Assembly (NCBI RefSeq): GCF_021917145.1
Contig: NC_061061.1
Coordinates: 14,262,908 to 14,326,907, forward strand
Length of the DNA: 64,000 nt
Source: Hypomesus transpacificus
Lineage: Eukaryota > Chordata > Actinopteri > Osmeriformes > Osmeridae
Reading direction: 5' to 3'
Position numbers and translations under genes: made by a program. Below, piece after piece: positions 1-12,622 of the stretch. The first letter of the stretch is position 1. Each line of letters begins with the position of its first letter. The notes under the pieces were generated by a model. The model was not told where the DNA came from and made no database searches. It saw only the letters and a list, made by a program, of their open reading frames with translations.

Positions 1-1184
1 ACAAGTTGGTGTCTCGCGAGATACCCTTCAGTCAGTAGAAGATGCATAATGTTTACATTATTTGTGTGGCCTCTTATCCCAGCCCGGTCTGTTTCTTCAG
101 CCCCTTCTGCTAAGTGTCTGTCTGCATCACAGCCCAGGCGTGTTTCTCCTAAAGCAAAGAGACAGGATCGCTGTGTGCATCTCACCTGAGTGATCCTGCA
201 GCACTGGCGAGGAACGATCAGGCCGACACAATCTCCGCAAGGGCTTTCCAATTATACGCCAAGTAGGGACGACTGATGAATGATGTGGGGAAGATGGAGA
301 GGTGGATGGAAGAGGGAGGAGGGAAGGAGGTATAGGGGGTGGGTGGTTGGTTGGGGGGCGGGGTGGGGGGTGGGTGGGACACAACGACAATGTCTGTATT
401 TGAAAAGAGCCAAGAGATGTCTGAGAGATGTCTTCAATTGAGCGCACTCAGGCCCTAAATGGGTTTTCTGGGGAGAAAATAAAGGAGCCTGTCGTCCCGC
501 CTCTTCTGACCGGGCTCCCCAGCCACCCCTTGTTCCCCCATTATTATGGCCACGTAATGAAATGTGGAGAGTCTCATGGTGAAGCCTGGGCCCAGCAAAC
601 TGTATTAGTGTGTAAATGGTGCGGTAGTAATGAGAAAGCACTCAGGCCAGAACAGAAGTCTGGTTTGGTCTACAAAGGTCTGGGCTGTGTTTTTCACGCT
701 GTTCAGTGCAATAACAAGAGAAGAATAGCCCTTCTTTGTCAGGCAGTGGGTTTTATCCGGGATGCCAATATGGCTAATATGACCATTGGCATCTAAAGAC
801 AGTCTGTTTGTTGTGCTTACGTAAATGTAAGTGTGTATTGTTTTAGCCATAGTAATATGGGTCCCTCAGTCTCAAGTGAAGTATTTGTGTCTAATCATGC
901 TCAATGTATCAAAAAATCGGTCCATCCTATAAGGTTTATTTATCCATTCGTCACAGTATCTCACCCACTCTACCTCCGTACAAAAAAACGTAGGAACATA
1001 TCCAGACCATACGTTACAAATACAAATGCTGAGTGTAGCCTGTGTAATAAATGACCCACTGCATGTGGGGTTGCTGGGTGGCTGCATAATCTCATTAAGT
1101 TTCCCTCTGGCCCCAAGGCTTGGCAACAAGACACCCTCTGTCCTGTAAATAGTCTCTCATGGCCGTTCTCTCTATTCTCTGCAG
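1..1184 (+). other. Intron sequence of the raftlin gene
   Basis: No convincing exon is seen before the splice acceptor at 1181-1184. The stretch holds a G-rich run (335-378, listed separately) and otherwise ordinary AT-rich sequence. Short ORFs here show no recognisable protein similarity. Confidence 0.5.
335..378 (+). other. G-rich tract, potential G-quadruplex
   Basis: At least five runs of three or more G occur within 44 bases on the + strand (GGGGG, GGG, GGGGGG, GGGG, GGGGGG, GGG, GGG with short T/C spacers), the textbook spacing for an intramolecular G-quadruplex. It is intronic here. Function is not shown by the sequence. Confidence 0.5.
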
Positions 1185-3352
1185 ATTTGCTGCCTAAGTC
1201 GGTGGAAAGCGTCTTCATCTTCCAAGAGGCAACAGAGGGGGAGTCGAACACCACCACCACCTATGACGCCATCGTGGTTGAGCAGTGGACCGTCATCGAC
1301 GTGAGTGGCTTTTGTCTCTCATGTTGCAGTTGTTTGTCTTGACATTGAGAGTGGTAGTTGTCACTTTGAAATGTTCCCTGTGCTACCAGTGATCCAGAGG
1401 CAAATCTCAATTCATGAGACGTGTCACAGTGGCTTGTCTTATCTCCCTTATCTAGCTCTTATCTTCCCAGCGATTAAGTCCACAGTTTGTAGAAATCCAT
1501 GTTAGAAATTGATTTCTGTCTACTTTGTTTGGGGGCATTTCTTTCTGACGTGAATGTGTGTTGCATTGAGCCATCAGTATGATTATTTGTGTGTGTGTGC
1601 ATGTGTGTGTGTTTTGTGTGTGTTGTGTATGTGTGAGTGTGTGTTTGTGTGTGTGTGCTGATGTTATCACAGTAATCGAGTTTGGATTTTCTAGCCCTGG
1701 GGCTATCAAAGTGTGAAAGAGACTTTTGTCCTCAAAATGTGACTGTCATTGTCCATCTCAGTATTGGTAGCCAGTAAAAAAAAAACGAAATGGTCATGAA
1801 AAGAACTTTTTAACCTTGACATCAACTCATTTTACAGGTGATATATTATAAAGTTAAATATTATTCTATTTTGCCTGTCACATATCAAGTCTTTGAGGTA
1901 GATATACAAACTTCACTTGACTGAAAGAGCCCTCAGCCTACCATCGGCTAGCTAACTGTCCAGACAAACTAAACCTTCTGGCTGTGTTTTCAAATATCTG
2001 ATGAAGTTGGATGTAATTGTGCATCTTACATTTTTGTGCCTCGTTTTATAAAAAACAATGTTTTTGTACCATGATGTAAAAAGAACATGTACATGGCAAC
2101 ACCTATAGTGAAACGATTGTAGTTAGTAGAACTGATTGCAGTTACACTTCATTACGGTTTAACTGTACAAGTTATTATACAAATTAAACTTAGTATGGGG
2201 GAGGTTGGGCTTTCCAGGGGTAAGTGCATGTTAACATTGATCTTGGTCAATATTCTTGTTCAACATTCACCTACTGTACCACTACACCTCTTCCCCAAAC
2301 TCTGCCTTCTTACACTAATAACCTTATCTGCTAACACTTAATACCATTCATGAATTACTATGTACCTACAATGTTCTTACTAATTGTATTTGTATTGCTA
2401 TGGAGTTACTTTGTAGTTGACGTGACCTGTAAGGGAGTCGGTGTAGATCCGACTAAAGAACAAAGATCTAAACGTGTTCATTCATCTGTTGCCTACTATA
2501 ACAAGTTTTTTTTCTGAAGACTGTAGGTATATTGACCCAATTTCAAGGAGTGCACAGAAAAGGAATAACTCGGCCGACACCACGTCCTCCACAATGACAG
2601 CTCGAATACAAAGCTTGTCTACAGACTCGAAAGAAAAATCAATAAGGAGTGCAGCCTTAGGTTTGGTGCTTGACAGCCCCCTCCTCCAACTCCTATGATT
2701 GTGTTACACAGCAACAACAAAAAAGTTGTTCTCTTTAATAACCTCAGTGAAGACCATTCTTCATAAATTTGCTTGCTGGTAATGTCAATATTACTTCTTA
2801 TTCCTGAAGGGGAAATCCATTAGCATCATGTTATTGTATTTCCGACAATCTTGTTATATCCAGATGAATTATTAAGGACAAACCTGAGGTGAGGCAACAG
2901 GAAGTTGACGTTAGTTACATTTGTTGCTTGGGCACCAGTATTCTTTGCCTTACAGCTTGTTTTTAGATTCTGTGCCACTGAGTGATTTTCTAGTTCTCAA
3001 AATGATTAACCCTGTAGGACAACATTTGAGTAGCTCTAAAAGCAAACCCTCTTGTTTTCTCAATGCCCCATGAGTGTTTCCTTTAGGGGCTATATTGAAT
3101 GGAACTCACCAGTACATAGCCATTATCAATATTATTTACCAAGAAATTTAACAGATCTGTAGGCTAGTTGAAGTTATTATCTGCAGCTTTCTCAGAATTG
3201 ACGTTGATGTTACTGTAATTATTATTTTCTAATGGTCTGAAGTCCTGACTTTGAAGAGCGTCAGTAGAGTCACTAGAAATCCCTTTAGTAAAATGAATCA
3301 AAAATGAATGAATGTCAACAAACACCACAGCATCAGGATGTGTGAGTGTGTG

Positions 3353-3408
<56 letters not shown>

Positions 3409-6400
3409 GTGTGCGTGTGTGTGTTCACATTCACACACATATACAAAGGAAAAGTGATTTGGATGTTGTTGTTCTACATAGTTGATGACATCTATAGAAA
3501 TAACAAAAAAGTGTACATATCAAATGGAAGCTCACTGGTTAAGCAAGGGGATATCTGGTGGGATTGTATCAGTGTATTATTTGCCCATAATATTTTCTCT
3601 GGCGGAGGTGAGAAAGGAGATGACCTAGATACAAGATACAATTTCTCAGTCCCTGCAAGTGTGAAACAGTCCAGTACTGTGGTGAGAAGTGTGACTGTTG
3701 TGGAGGGGCCTATGGGGAAACCTCTGAAATAAGAATAGACAGACAATAATAGAAATACCACAATTTAAATATATAATTCTATTTAAAAAGAGATGAAAAT
3801 CATTGTTTTCAGTCAACAAGAAGATTTATTTGAACTTATTTAAAAACATACCCCTTGTCTGAAGAAGCAGATCAGAACAAAAACAAAACAATGGCCCTGT
3901 GTTTTCTATCTCCAAATTCCTTAAGTGCACTCTGAACTTCAAGCTGACCTCAGCTCCACCCTCTCCTGAAGCGTTTTTAAACCTCTTCAACGCTTTGGCT
4001 TCATCCCAACCTTATCACACACTTCATCATGTATGCCTAAGCATTGTTAACACCCCACCTTTAGTATTTATTTGACCATGTAGGGTTATTTTTACATTTT
4101 CTATACTTTATCTTTACTCAAGATTATACCTTGAGTAAAGATCACCATACAACCTTGCTTAGCTTTTGATTTACCTAGCTGTATGATGTGGTGAATCACA
4201 TAAAGGAGAACCTTTAAAAGCTTTAACCTTTCTCTCAGAAGTGGCCTACTATTTCACAGAAATCCTTTCTCAATCAATACCCCTTGAATGTACAAGTATA
4301 AAAAAAAACATTTCTGGAAAGGTTCCAAAACTAAAGTCTTTGAGAGGCTGGAAGAATGAATGCCAATGTAAATAACCATTACAACATACTTTATTTTCTG
4401 CAGAGGTAGCTTGTGATTCCAAATGTTGGGCTGCTGTAAATGTGTCATGTTTGTCAGTGTTGTCATGGTGATGTGTACTGTGTGTACTGTATGCTGATAG
4501 AGATACTATTAGATCTGGTGGATCTCAACATTCAAAAAATAATAATGATATTGGAGGACCTTTGTCTGTGTGGCTAACTTGTTGACCTGATCAGAGCAGT
4601 TTCCTATATGCTTTGAAAATGGCTGGAGAAGAAGAATAAACCGTCATTAATCTCGCAATTGAGTATCAGTAGAACTGTTGTGAACTAGGTTTCTTGTTTT
4701 TTGTGTAAGTGCCAGCGAGTTGGTATGTTTGACACGTGCCGTGGTTTCTCAGTCAGTACAAATATGTAGAGCACAACAAACCACTAACACATCCTGTGAG
4801 AGCAAATGCAATGTGGGTGTTTGTGTGTGGGTGTGCATGTACATGAATGTACTGCATTTGTGTGTGATCATATCCATCAAACTTATGAGAGGTTGGTGGC
4901 TGGCTCTCCGGTTAAGGGCACGTATCTCATAGACCAAGGCCTGACTCAAGTGCCCAGGTTCAATTCCAGCCCAGGCTATTTCCTGAATGCCCGCCCACTG
5001 TCTCTATTTCTATAAAGCAAAAATGCACCAAAAAATAAATAATAAGGGACAGAGAGTATGCTGTTTTAATAATTGTGTGATGTGATCTCTCCGTAGGGTT
5101 TGCAGGTGAAGACAGACTACGTTCCATTACTTCAGTCTCTAGCCATGTATGGGTGGAGACTCACCTGTGTGCTGCCTACACCTATCATCAAGACTAACAG
5201 GTAATGTAACTACACTGTGGTTTGGGCATTGTACATGTGTTTCCTAGTGTCCACTCAATGACAAAGCCATCCTTTTTAATCGTTTTAACACCTCAGTCGC
5301 CTGAAGTCAGTTCATGTCCCTAAAGAAACCACAAATATATTGTTTTTGGCAATGTGGTTAGGGTGTTGAGCAACATGACTTGAGAAGCAAGCTCGTGTGT
5401 GTCACTGGAAAATCTTTTGACAGAGCTATGACTGTCTGTCAGTTGGGTGAGCTCTGACTCAAATGGGTGTAGCACGTGGACGCATCCACTCACTCAAGTA
5501 TCTATCATGCACCAGAGAGACAGTATGAAGACCGATACAGGAAGCGGTGTGCCGTCCCCACAAGGCTTCTGTCATCAGTGGCTGTTGCAGTTTAGCATGC
5601 CCTTGTCTCTGGTGGTCCTTTTTGTGACCGTTCCAGAGCATAGCTGATTAATTACAGATCTATTCTCAACTCTGGTTTTTTTTCCTGTCTCAAAATGCCA
5701 CAACACAACAGCGCAACATGGCTAATTAATCAAAGAGACGGCCTAGATAAAACACAGCACTCATTTATCTGCCGAAACTGAACGGCATCAGCTGTTGTTG
5801 TCCACCAAAACAACTTGATCCAAATCAGATTATCTTAGTCATTACACTTTTTTTATGATTAATTTACACCGAGAATGTTGTATGTATACTGCTTTCACTC
5901 TGAGATCCATTATATTCTCTACACTTTATGTAAAGGAATACAGTCTGTTTCATCCCACCCTCATGCTGTTGCAGCAAAGTAAAATAAGCTGTTACATGTT
6001 TCATTGTATTCACAAAGACGAACCTTATGTCACAACAATGCTTTTACACAGTATATCAATATCACTGAACACAAATAGCACTCCCATCAAGACATGAAAG
6101 AGGCTTAAACATAATTGTAAATCATCTTTGACTTTGTCATTACATTAATGAGCCCTTGATTGATTATGTTGTGTGAGTGCACCACTGAATTACAATCTTG
6201 AATGAGCAATTAATGGAGAAACCTAGACACAAGAAGCCTAGACACAAAAGGTAGTCTTTTGTGGTAGTTTTAGGAGGAATACTGGCACCACAATCACATA
6301 CCTCTTAAAGGAGACTGGATATGGCTAGTAATTTTCCAAGCCACCCAGCTCTTTTCTAGTTTAATGGGCTCTTTTTCTGAGAACTCAGGTTCCTTTCCTC

Positions 6401-8684
6401 CCATTTTGATTTAGCAGGAAACTGCCCACCAATCTGACAGCCCAGAAAATGGGCTGTGGAGAAACGGTGGAGAAAAAAAAAGGGTTTGGGACGGTTTAAA
6501 TGGTAAACCTCTGCATGAGACCTTGAAGCCAAGTTGATGTAGATGGAGAGATTTGTGCAGACTCTTAATTTGTTACACTGTTATCTAACTCGCTATCGCT
6601 CCTCTCGTGCCAGGTTATGGATTCAGCTTTAATTCAGGATCTAACTCAAAGCTGCATCCCACCAGTGTGTGTGTACGAGCATGCATGTGTATTCGTGTTC
6701 ATGGGCTTAGATGGGGCTATCTTAGAGAGAGCATTTCTCATGTTTGAGAGAGGAAGAAAAAGAGAGAGAGACAGGAAGCCCATATGTAACAGAATCAGTG
6801 TTTCCTGCTCACATTAATCTGTCATCTCAAGTACTCATGTGGATCAAGTGAAAACAGAATGAGACATGAATTGGGGCCAGGGAGATTATGTTGTTGAAGT
6901 TTATGGGAAGAGAGAGCGGCCATATTTTAAGGAACAAAGTCCCTTGTGAGCACTCCCCTACATCCATAATAAAACGTGATTGATTTAAGCACGGTCTTTT
7001 AAAACAGTTATTTTTGCTTTTACGTCATTGTGGAAAAGTGCTAAGATGCACACTTCAGGGACAGGATAGGATATTGGGAATAGGGGGGTCAATATGCTTG
7101 ACCACATTAGCCAAGGCATGATATGTGTCTTGGGGGGGGGGGGGGCATTCGAGTGAAATGTATTTCCTCAGTCCCTCTTCACTGTGCGTGTGCAATGACA
7201 GAGGGAGAGTAAAGCAAAACTGATGACTGCTTGTTCTCGTTTGAATGCAGTATTGCTGTGTCAACCTACAGCAAAACAAAAGGCAAATGCTAGCCCGTCA
7301 CTTAGTTCTATAGTAGTAGCGTACGTTTATAGGACCAACTCAAGGTGCTACTAATGTCTACAACCATAGCCTTTTGTAGATATTGTATGTATACAACAAA
7401 ACAGAATCTGTGTTAACTTTTCTACCCTTTCACCCTCTCCCTATTTTTAACCTCACCCTTTTTTCTCCTGCAACTTAGTGATGGAAGTCTGTCCACCAAA
7501 CAGATAGTGTTTCTACAGAGACCTGTCTTGCCTCGCAGGAGTAGGGAATCTAAGGTACAGAAAACTTGTTTTCTTCTGCATTTTTTTGTTGGCATGTGTG
7601 GGGTCCACTCGCATTCTGTGACTTCATATACTATTGATAACCTCTGACATATGAGATCTTCCGTCACATGCTTATTTCCAATAATTGATATGAGTGATAT
7701 AATTCTAAAACATTCTTTGTTTGTCTAGTTAATCTCAGAGATATTACTTGAAATGTGTTTTTTTGGCCCAACGGAGTACCCTGAAGATATCAATCATTTC
7801 TCTTGAAATTACTTAAATGTTCTTCCCCATATTAACAAGAGTCATTTGAACGATCCTTTTCCCTAGCTTGTCATAAGGTTCCTTTTGTACAGCTTGACAA
7901 CAATGAGCAATGCATAAACATTGAAGACACATTTTCACCCCAAAATCCTGAATTTCAGAAACTGATGTTTAAAAACCGGAGCAAGTCCAACAAGAACTCT
8001 GTCAAAGATGTGCCAAAGACCAAAAAGAAGAAAAACAAGCCATCAGAAGGAGAAAAAGAGCTGGAAGACCCTAAGATTCTTGAAGATGGGGAGAAATTTG
8101 TGGAAGAGGAGAGCCAGAGCTTGGACGAAAAGGAGGACGTAGAAGAGAGAGTAAAGAAAGCAGAAGTAGAAACTGAATGGAAAGAGACGGTAGCACCAGA
8201 GGAGATGAAGACCGACAATGGAACTAAAAGTGGACTTGAAACTGGGGAAGAATTGGATGGGGATGTAGGAACAGAGGTGAGAGTAGGAAAAGACAAGAGA
8301 GCAGAGGAACAAGCCAAAGGAATGGCAAACACTGACCAGAAACAAGAAGGACAGATGGAAACAGTGACTCCTGTAGAAAATGGTGGTGTTGAGGATACAA
8401 CAGAAATGGTCATTGTGACTGAGGGAGTAGAGGAGACTAAAGATGAAATGTTTAAAACAGGAGAAATTGAAATAGAGGAAGTGAAAGAAAATGGGATAGA
8501 GACTGAAAAAGAAAAAGATGGAGATGGAGAGAGTACAAAATCAAAGAATGTTGCCATGCAACAAAACACACCCAAACAGGAAGAACCACTAGTTCAGGAA
8601 GAGGTCCAAGAGGAAATGTTTGTTGATGGACATGTCACAGTGACCAATCAAAGCCCTGAAAAAACTCTAGGAACAGCAGAGTAG
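1185..8684 (+). CDS. rftn1: Raftlin family protein, C-terminal four exons (partial, 5' end outside window)
   Basis: Exons 1185..1300, 5097..5200, 7479..7554 and 7959..8684 join in one frame with AG/GT borders and matching phases, giving about 340 residues and a TAG stop. The first three exons carry the conserved raftlin core, seen as YDAIVVEQWTV, KTDYVPLLQSLA, YGWRLTCVLPTP and TKQIVFLQRPVLP. These match the RFTN1 version better than RFTN2 from memory (for example the TDYVPLL and LTCVLPTP stretches). The last exon encodes a roughly 240-residue Lys/Glu-rich, low-complexity tail; RFTN1 also ends in an acidic tail. Raftlin is a lipid-raft-associated protein, N-terminally acylated, linked to B-cell receptor and Toll-like receptor signalling; the acylated N terminus is not in this window. 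The gene converges with vmo1. Family is sure, the exact paralogue less so. Confidence 0.86.
3357..3423. repeat. (GT)n microsatellite
   Basis: A long, nearly pure GT dinucleotide tract with a few GC interruptions near its right end, inside the second raftlin intron in the window. Confidence 0.95.
4893..5040 (+). repeat. tRNA-derived SINE-like element
   Basis: Starting near 4893 the + strand shows an A-box-like stretch (TGGCTCTCCGGTTAAGG) and about 50 bases later a B-box (GGTTCAATTCC), the two internal RNA polymerase III promoter elements of tRNA-Leu-like genes. A short unrelated body and an A-rich tail (AAAAATGCACCAAAAAATAAATAA) follow. This is the usual plan of a tRNA-derived SINE. It sits just upstream of the raftlin exon at 5097. 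The family was not identified. Confidence 0.6.
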
Positions 8685-8778
8685 ACCTCATCTTCAGACC
8701 ATAGCAGAGACCCAACAATTTGTCCAATTCCTCCAAACACCATCACGTGAAGAGGTCATTCAATCTCTGGGACATGCC

Positions 8779-9129
8779 TAGGGGTGTCACGATATACCGG
8801 TATTGACGATAATCATGATATAAAAAAATGAAATATTGATAACATTTTAATAATACACATGATAATACCGTGAAAATAAACCAGCGCAATTTATAATTTT
8901 AGATTCTTTATGTTCAACATTGTAAGAACATATTTTGAGTTTAAGTGTAATTCCTTTGCAAAAAAAGAGACAAAACATACAATAAACAGAGTTAAAGTTG
9001 AATTTGACTAATAGCATTATTTTATATATATTTTTCAAATTTTCTAGAGACATTGCGATAATATCGTTATTGTGAATTATTTTGGCCACAATAATCGTGT
9101 AGTGAAATTCAAATATCGTGACAGCCCTA
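8779..9129. mobile_element. hAT-type MITE with 8-bp target duplication
   Basis: A 351-bp AT-rich element is bounded by inverted ends TAGGGGTGTCACGATAT and ATATCGTGACAGCCCTA. It is flanked on both sides by the same 8 bases, GACATGCC (8771-8778 and 9130-9137). An 8-bp duplication and CAGGG-like TIRs are the hallmark of hAT transposons. The interior repeats the ATATCGT-type motif and carries no transposase frame, so it is non-autonomous. Confidence 0.85.
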
Positions 9130-9820
9130 GACATGCCTCTATCTATTGGAGGGACAGTTGGAGCTTATATCACTGCAACATTTATCTCCCTTATTCTTAT
9201 TTTGCCTCCCCAGAAGACATCTCCCTCTCCAAATTGCCTTTATGTTAGCCTTCAACATACACCCTACTGTATACTCACATGCTGAATGTATATAATTAAT
9301 GACAGAGGAGAAGATTGTAAAGGATGCCTATACCCAAACTACTGGATTCAATTGAATTTTTTTTATCATTAGGGTCATTGGGTTCAAAATGTACAGACTT
9401 GCTACTGCTTATGTCCTGGTCCTATGCTGTAATATACTCAAATAATTGTGTTAATCGAAAAATGAAAGACAAAAACAGGGGTAAAGATTATGGTTATTGT
9501 TGCTACAGTCAATCCGGTAAATGGTGAATATACTGTATATCTTTGTCTTTGTGCCCTTGCCATTCAAGTGCTATAGATCAATACTGATAATCATTCTGAT
9601 TGTCTGGCCAGGAGTGGCAGCTTCACATTGCCTCCTTAACAGGTCCTTATGTTTCAGCAGGTCAAGTGTTCAGTAGTATGAATCATCCTCTGAAGGAGGG
9701 TTTAGGTATAGTTAAGGCTCTAATCATATTCAACATAACATTCCAGTCAATGGTATATCACACAGGTCCTGCAGATAAAGAAGCCCGTGGTAAGGACCAA
9801 GACCTTTGACAGACGAAATG

Positions 9821-9821
<1 letters not shown>

Positions 9822-9901
<80 letters not shown>

Positions 9902-9912
9902 TAGAGAGAGGG
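9822..9912. repeat. (GA)n microsatellite
   Basis: Long AG/GA dinucleotide tract with single interruptions, in the raftlin-vmo1 intergenic region. Confidence 0.95.
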
Positions 9913-12574
9913 AGAGAGAAATAAATTGCCTACTTTAATTTAGAAAAGGTCTTTTGAATGGCCATTTCTCACCTATTTTGCTTTGATATTTCACCTCCAG
10001 CTTTATTAAGAAGCTCTTTGCTGCATAATTTCTGACAATAAAGAAATACTAATGTACCCTTTCATGGTATCATGTTGTGTTCCATTTTAACAGCTGTCTG
10101 CATTGACACTACAGCACAGTAATTTGCAGGCTAATGGATTTTGTCAACGGGGTATCTGTCAGAAGTCACATACAGTTATAATCTGGACTCATTTATGGAC
10201 CCAATTGACAGTAACCCAACTCACCTTGTCAAACACATGACTCTTCATGTTAACGGTGATTGAGATAGGCATGATTCTAATTGTGTGGCAGTTACCAAGC
10301 TAAGTTGGTGTGAGATGTGCGTACCTTTTCAGATGAATGGGGTTCTTTTGGAAATGCGGTCAGTTTTTGTATTTATTACCAGCAGACAGTTCTAGACTGT
10401 TTCATGTGAACGGCCGATGTATTGTATAGAGTAGAATTCCAAACTGTTGCCAGGATAGCCTTGCCAAATGTGGCCCTAATAGTCCTTTGAAGGTGTTGTA
10501 GAGGCCATTAGTTTGTGTTGTCGTCTTATTAAAGAGCATTGCATTCAGTGTTTTTAGGTAAATGAAAGGTAAAATCTATGTTTCCTGAGGTGAGGTCTGA
10601 GTTGTTAGCTTAACACATTTTAAGTAAAGTTTTTTAATTTGAAGGTGAAATTGTCTACCTTTGACTTTTACAACCAGTGTTTGGGATTTGGTTTGGAAGT
10701 ACAGGTTCTGTGTACTGTAATGCTGTCGTGCTTGAGCTTGCTAAAAGGTGTTTCTGATGGATGCTGTTAGCTTTGAGGATTGACAGGGGTTTTTTAGCTC
10801 TGGGGTCATTATTTCTGACCCTTTTCACCATATGCTTCTTGTCCTCCTGGCCCGAGATGATGGAGCTGGATCCTGTGAGCATGAGGTCATAAATAATGGC
10901 AGAAAGGTCAGGGGTCACGATGGAGCTCAAATTGATTTTCCACAAGTGGAAGGGGGTGAAGTATACAGGACTTTGCCTAAGCAATGGAAAATACCCATCA
11001 TGATATCAAGTCTGGGTGATCTCTTATTGGAACATTATTTGTGGTATTATTGTATTGCTATTCTTCTCTTTCTAAAACATTTTGCTTCAGGCTGTATGAT
11101 CCTTAAAAAGCATTTTTTGTATTTGCCAATTTTGTTTTAGCCATTTTGGATTACAGGTGATTTTTTATCATTAACAACTACAGTTCAGTATTTAGTTGAT
11201 ACAAAGATTAACAGGATACAAATGACAGTGAAAAACTATCTTTGTGATGATGAAGATTATCAGGAAAATTTGAAAGATTTCCCAGTTGCATTATATTAAG
11301 TTTTGTAGGAATGCTATCATTCTTCCTATTGTGAATGTCAGTTGAACGGCTATGGCGTTTTATAAAAGAAATTCCTGATTCATTTATTTCAGAACGTTGT
11401 TTTTCATATCACAAATTCAATTGGTGTAGATCCTTTTTCATTTTTCATATCTTTGACAGGTATTCCCCTTTGACATTATTGAACACTGGAATTGAATTGC
11501 CTGAACAAACATAATGTTAATTTAGTAACTGGGTAAAAGTTCAGCCAACCAGTTTTGGGTGATCTCATACTTTATATCATTTTTGAACGCCTACAGGAGT
11601 CCGGTTTGACGTTCATTACCATGTACAACAATGACCTTCAAAGAATTGGGGTCAAATTACACCAGGTCCTGTTTCCGTCTATACCACCCGGGGTCACCAC
11701 CCCCATGGTTTTGTCTCTGGCTGTTAAGGAATGATTGGCTGTTTTAGATAAAGTCCTGGGATTGGGACATGAAAAAATTATGATGGAGAGGGAGTAAAGC
11801 AGGATCTGGAACTTCATCAGTTAAATTATGCTGAACCATGTTTACTTTCCCTGCCGTGACAGGACCAAGACCTGTGACTAATGTTAGATCTCTTCAGCTT
11901 TGTCTAGAATCTTATACAAACTTATGTAAAAAGCTAATATGCTGTTTCCTGTCTTATGTAACCACAACTGTCTGAAGCTCAGCAGTGGAGCAATTGTTCT
12001 AGGGTGACACTGTGCAAATACATTTTTGTGGTACAGGGTTCATTCCTGTGTGCTATGTTGTGAAATGGACAGATGAGAAATTACATGACACAATACAATA
12101 GGATGGCAAATTATTTTAAAAGTTGTTTTGGCCTGTAGACAATGTATATGTATTTTCATCTGATGTTGCTGTTTTCCTCACCTCGGCCGTCTTCTTGAAT
12201 GTTGAGTATCTTTGTTCATCGTCAATGCTGGGATTACATGTAAGGAACAATATTTGTATCTTTGCTATCATGGAAAGTGTTTGCATTTGTATTGTTCATG
12301 ACATCTGTACAATTTGTATATTATAAAATAATTTATATTTAATGTGTAAATGTGTGGTTTATTTTTCACGTACAAGATATTGGTACAATCATCCAAAAGC
12401 AGAGGAGAATAAGCATGCAAATTAAGATATAAAAATATCTCTTTACCAACTGCATGCATTCACTGTTGAGAACTCTTAGTACTCAGTACTTCCTGTTTCT
12501 CGGTATGGACAATAGGAAAAACAAGCTCAGACAGGTCATCTCCATGTTTTAAATAAAGAACTCTTATGTTGTCT

Positions 12575-12622
12575 TTGGAATGGTCAAAGAATGTAAATGT
12601 CTCCATTCTTTGACCATTCCAA
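12575..12622. other. Perfect 19-bp hairpin with 10-base loop
   Basis: TTGGAATGGTCAAAGAATG at 12575-12593 is the exact reverse complement of 12604-12622, with a 10-base loop. Flanking bases (GTTGTCTT on the left, AGGAGAGCAAC on the right) can extend the stem with a small bulge. The shape is compatible with a short pre-miRNA-like or structured transcript, or with a small palindromic remnant. I do not recognise it as a known miRNA. Confidence 0.45.

Noticed and set aside
3346-3732. 128-codon ORF beginning with Cys/Val repeats
   Set aside because: Its start is the translation of the (GT)n microsatellite and the rest resembles nothing.
7955-8575. Long Ser/Phe-rich antisense ORF of about 206 codons
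   Set aside because: It is the complement of the Glu/Lys-rich raftlin last exon and mirrors its composition; no domain or splice context.
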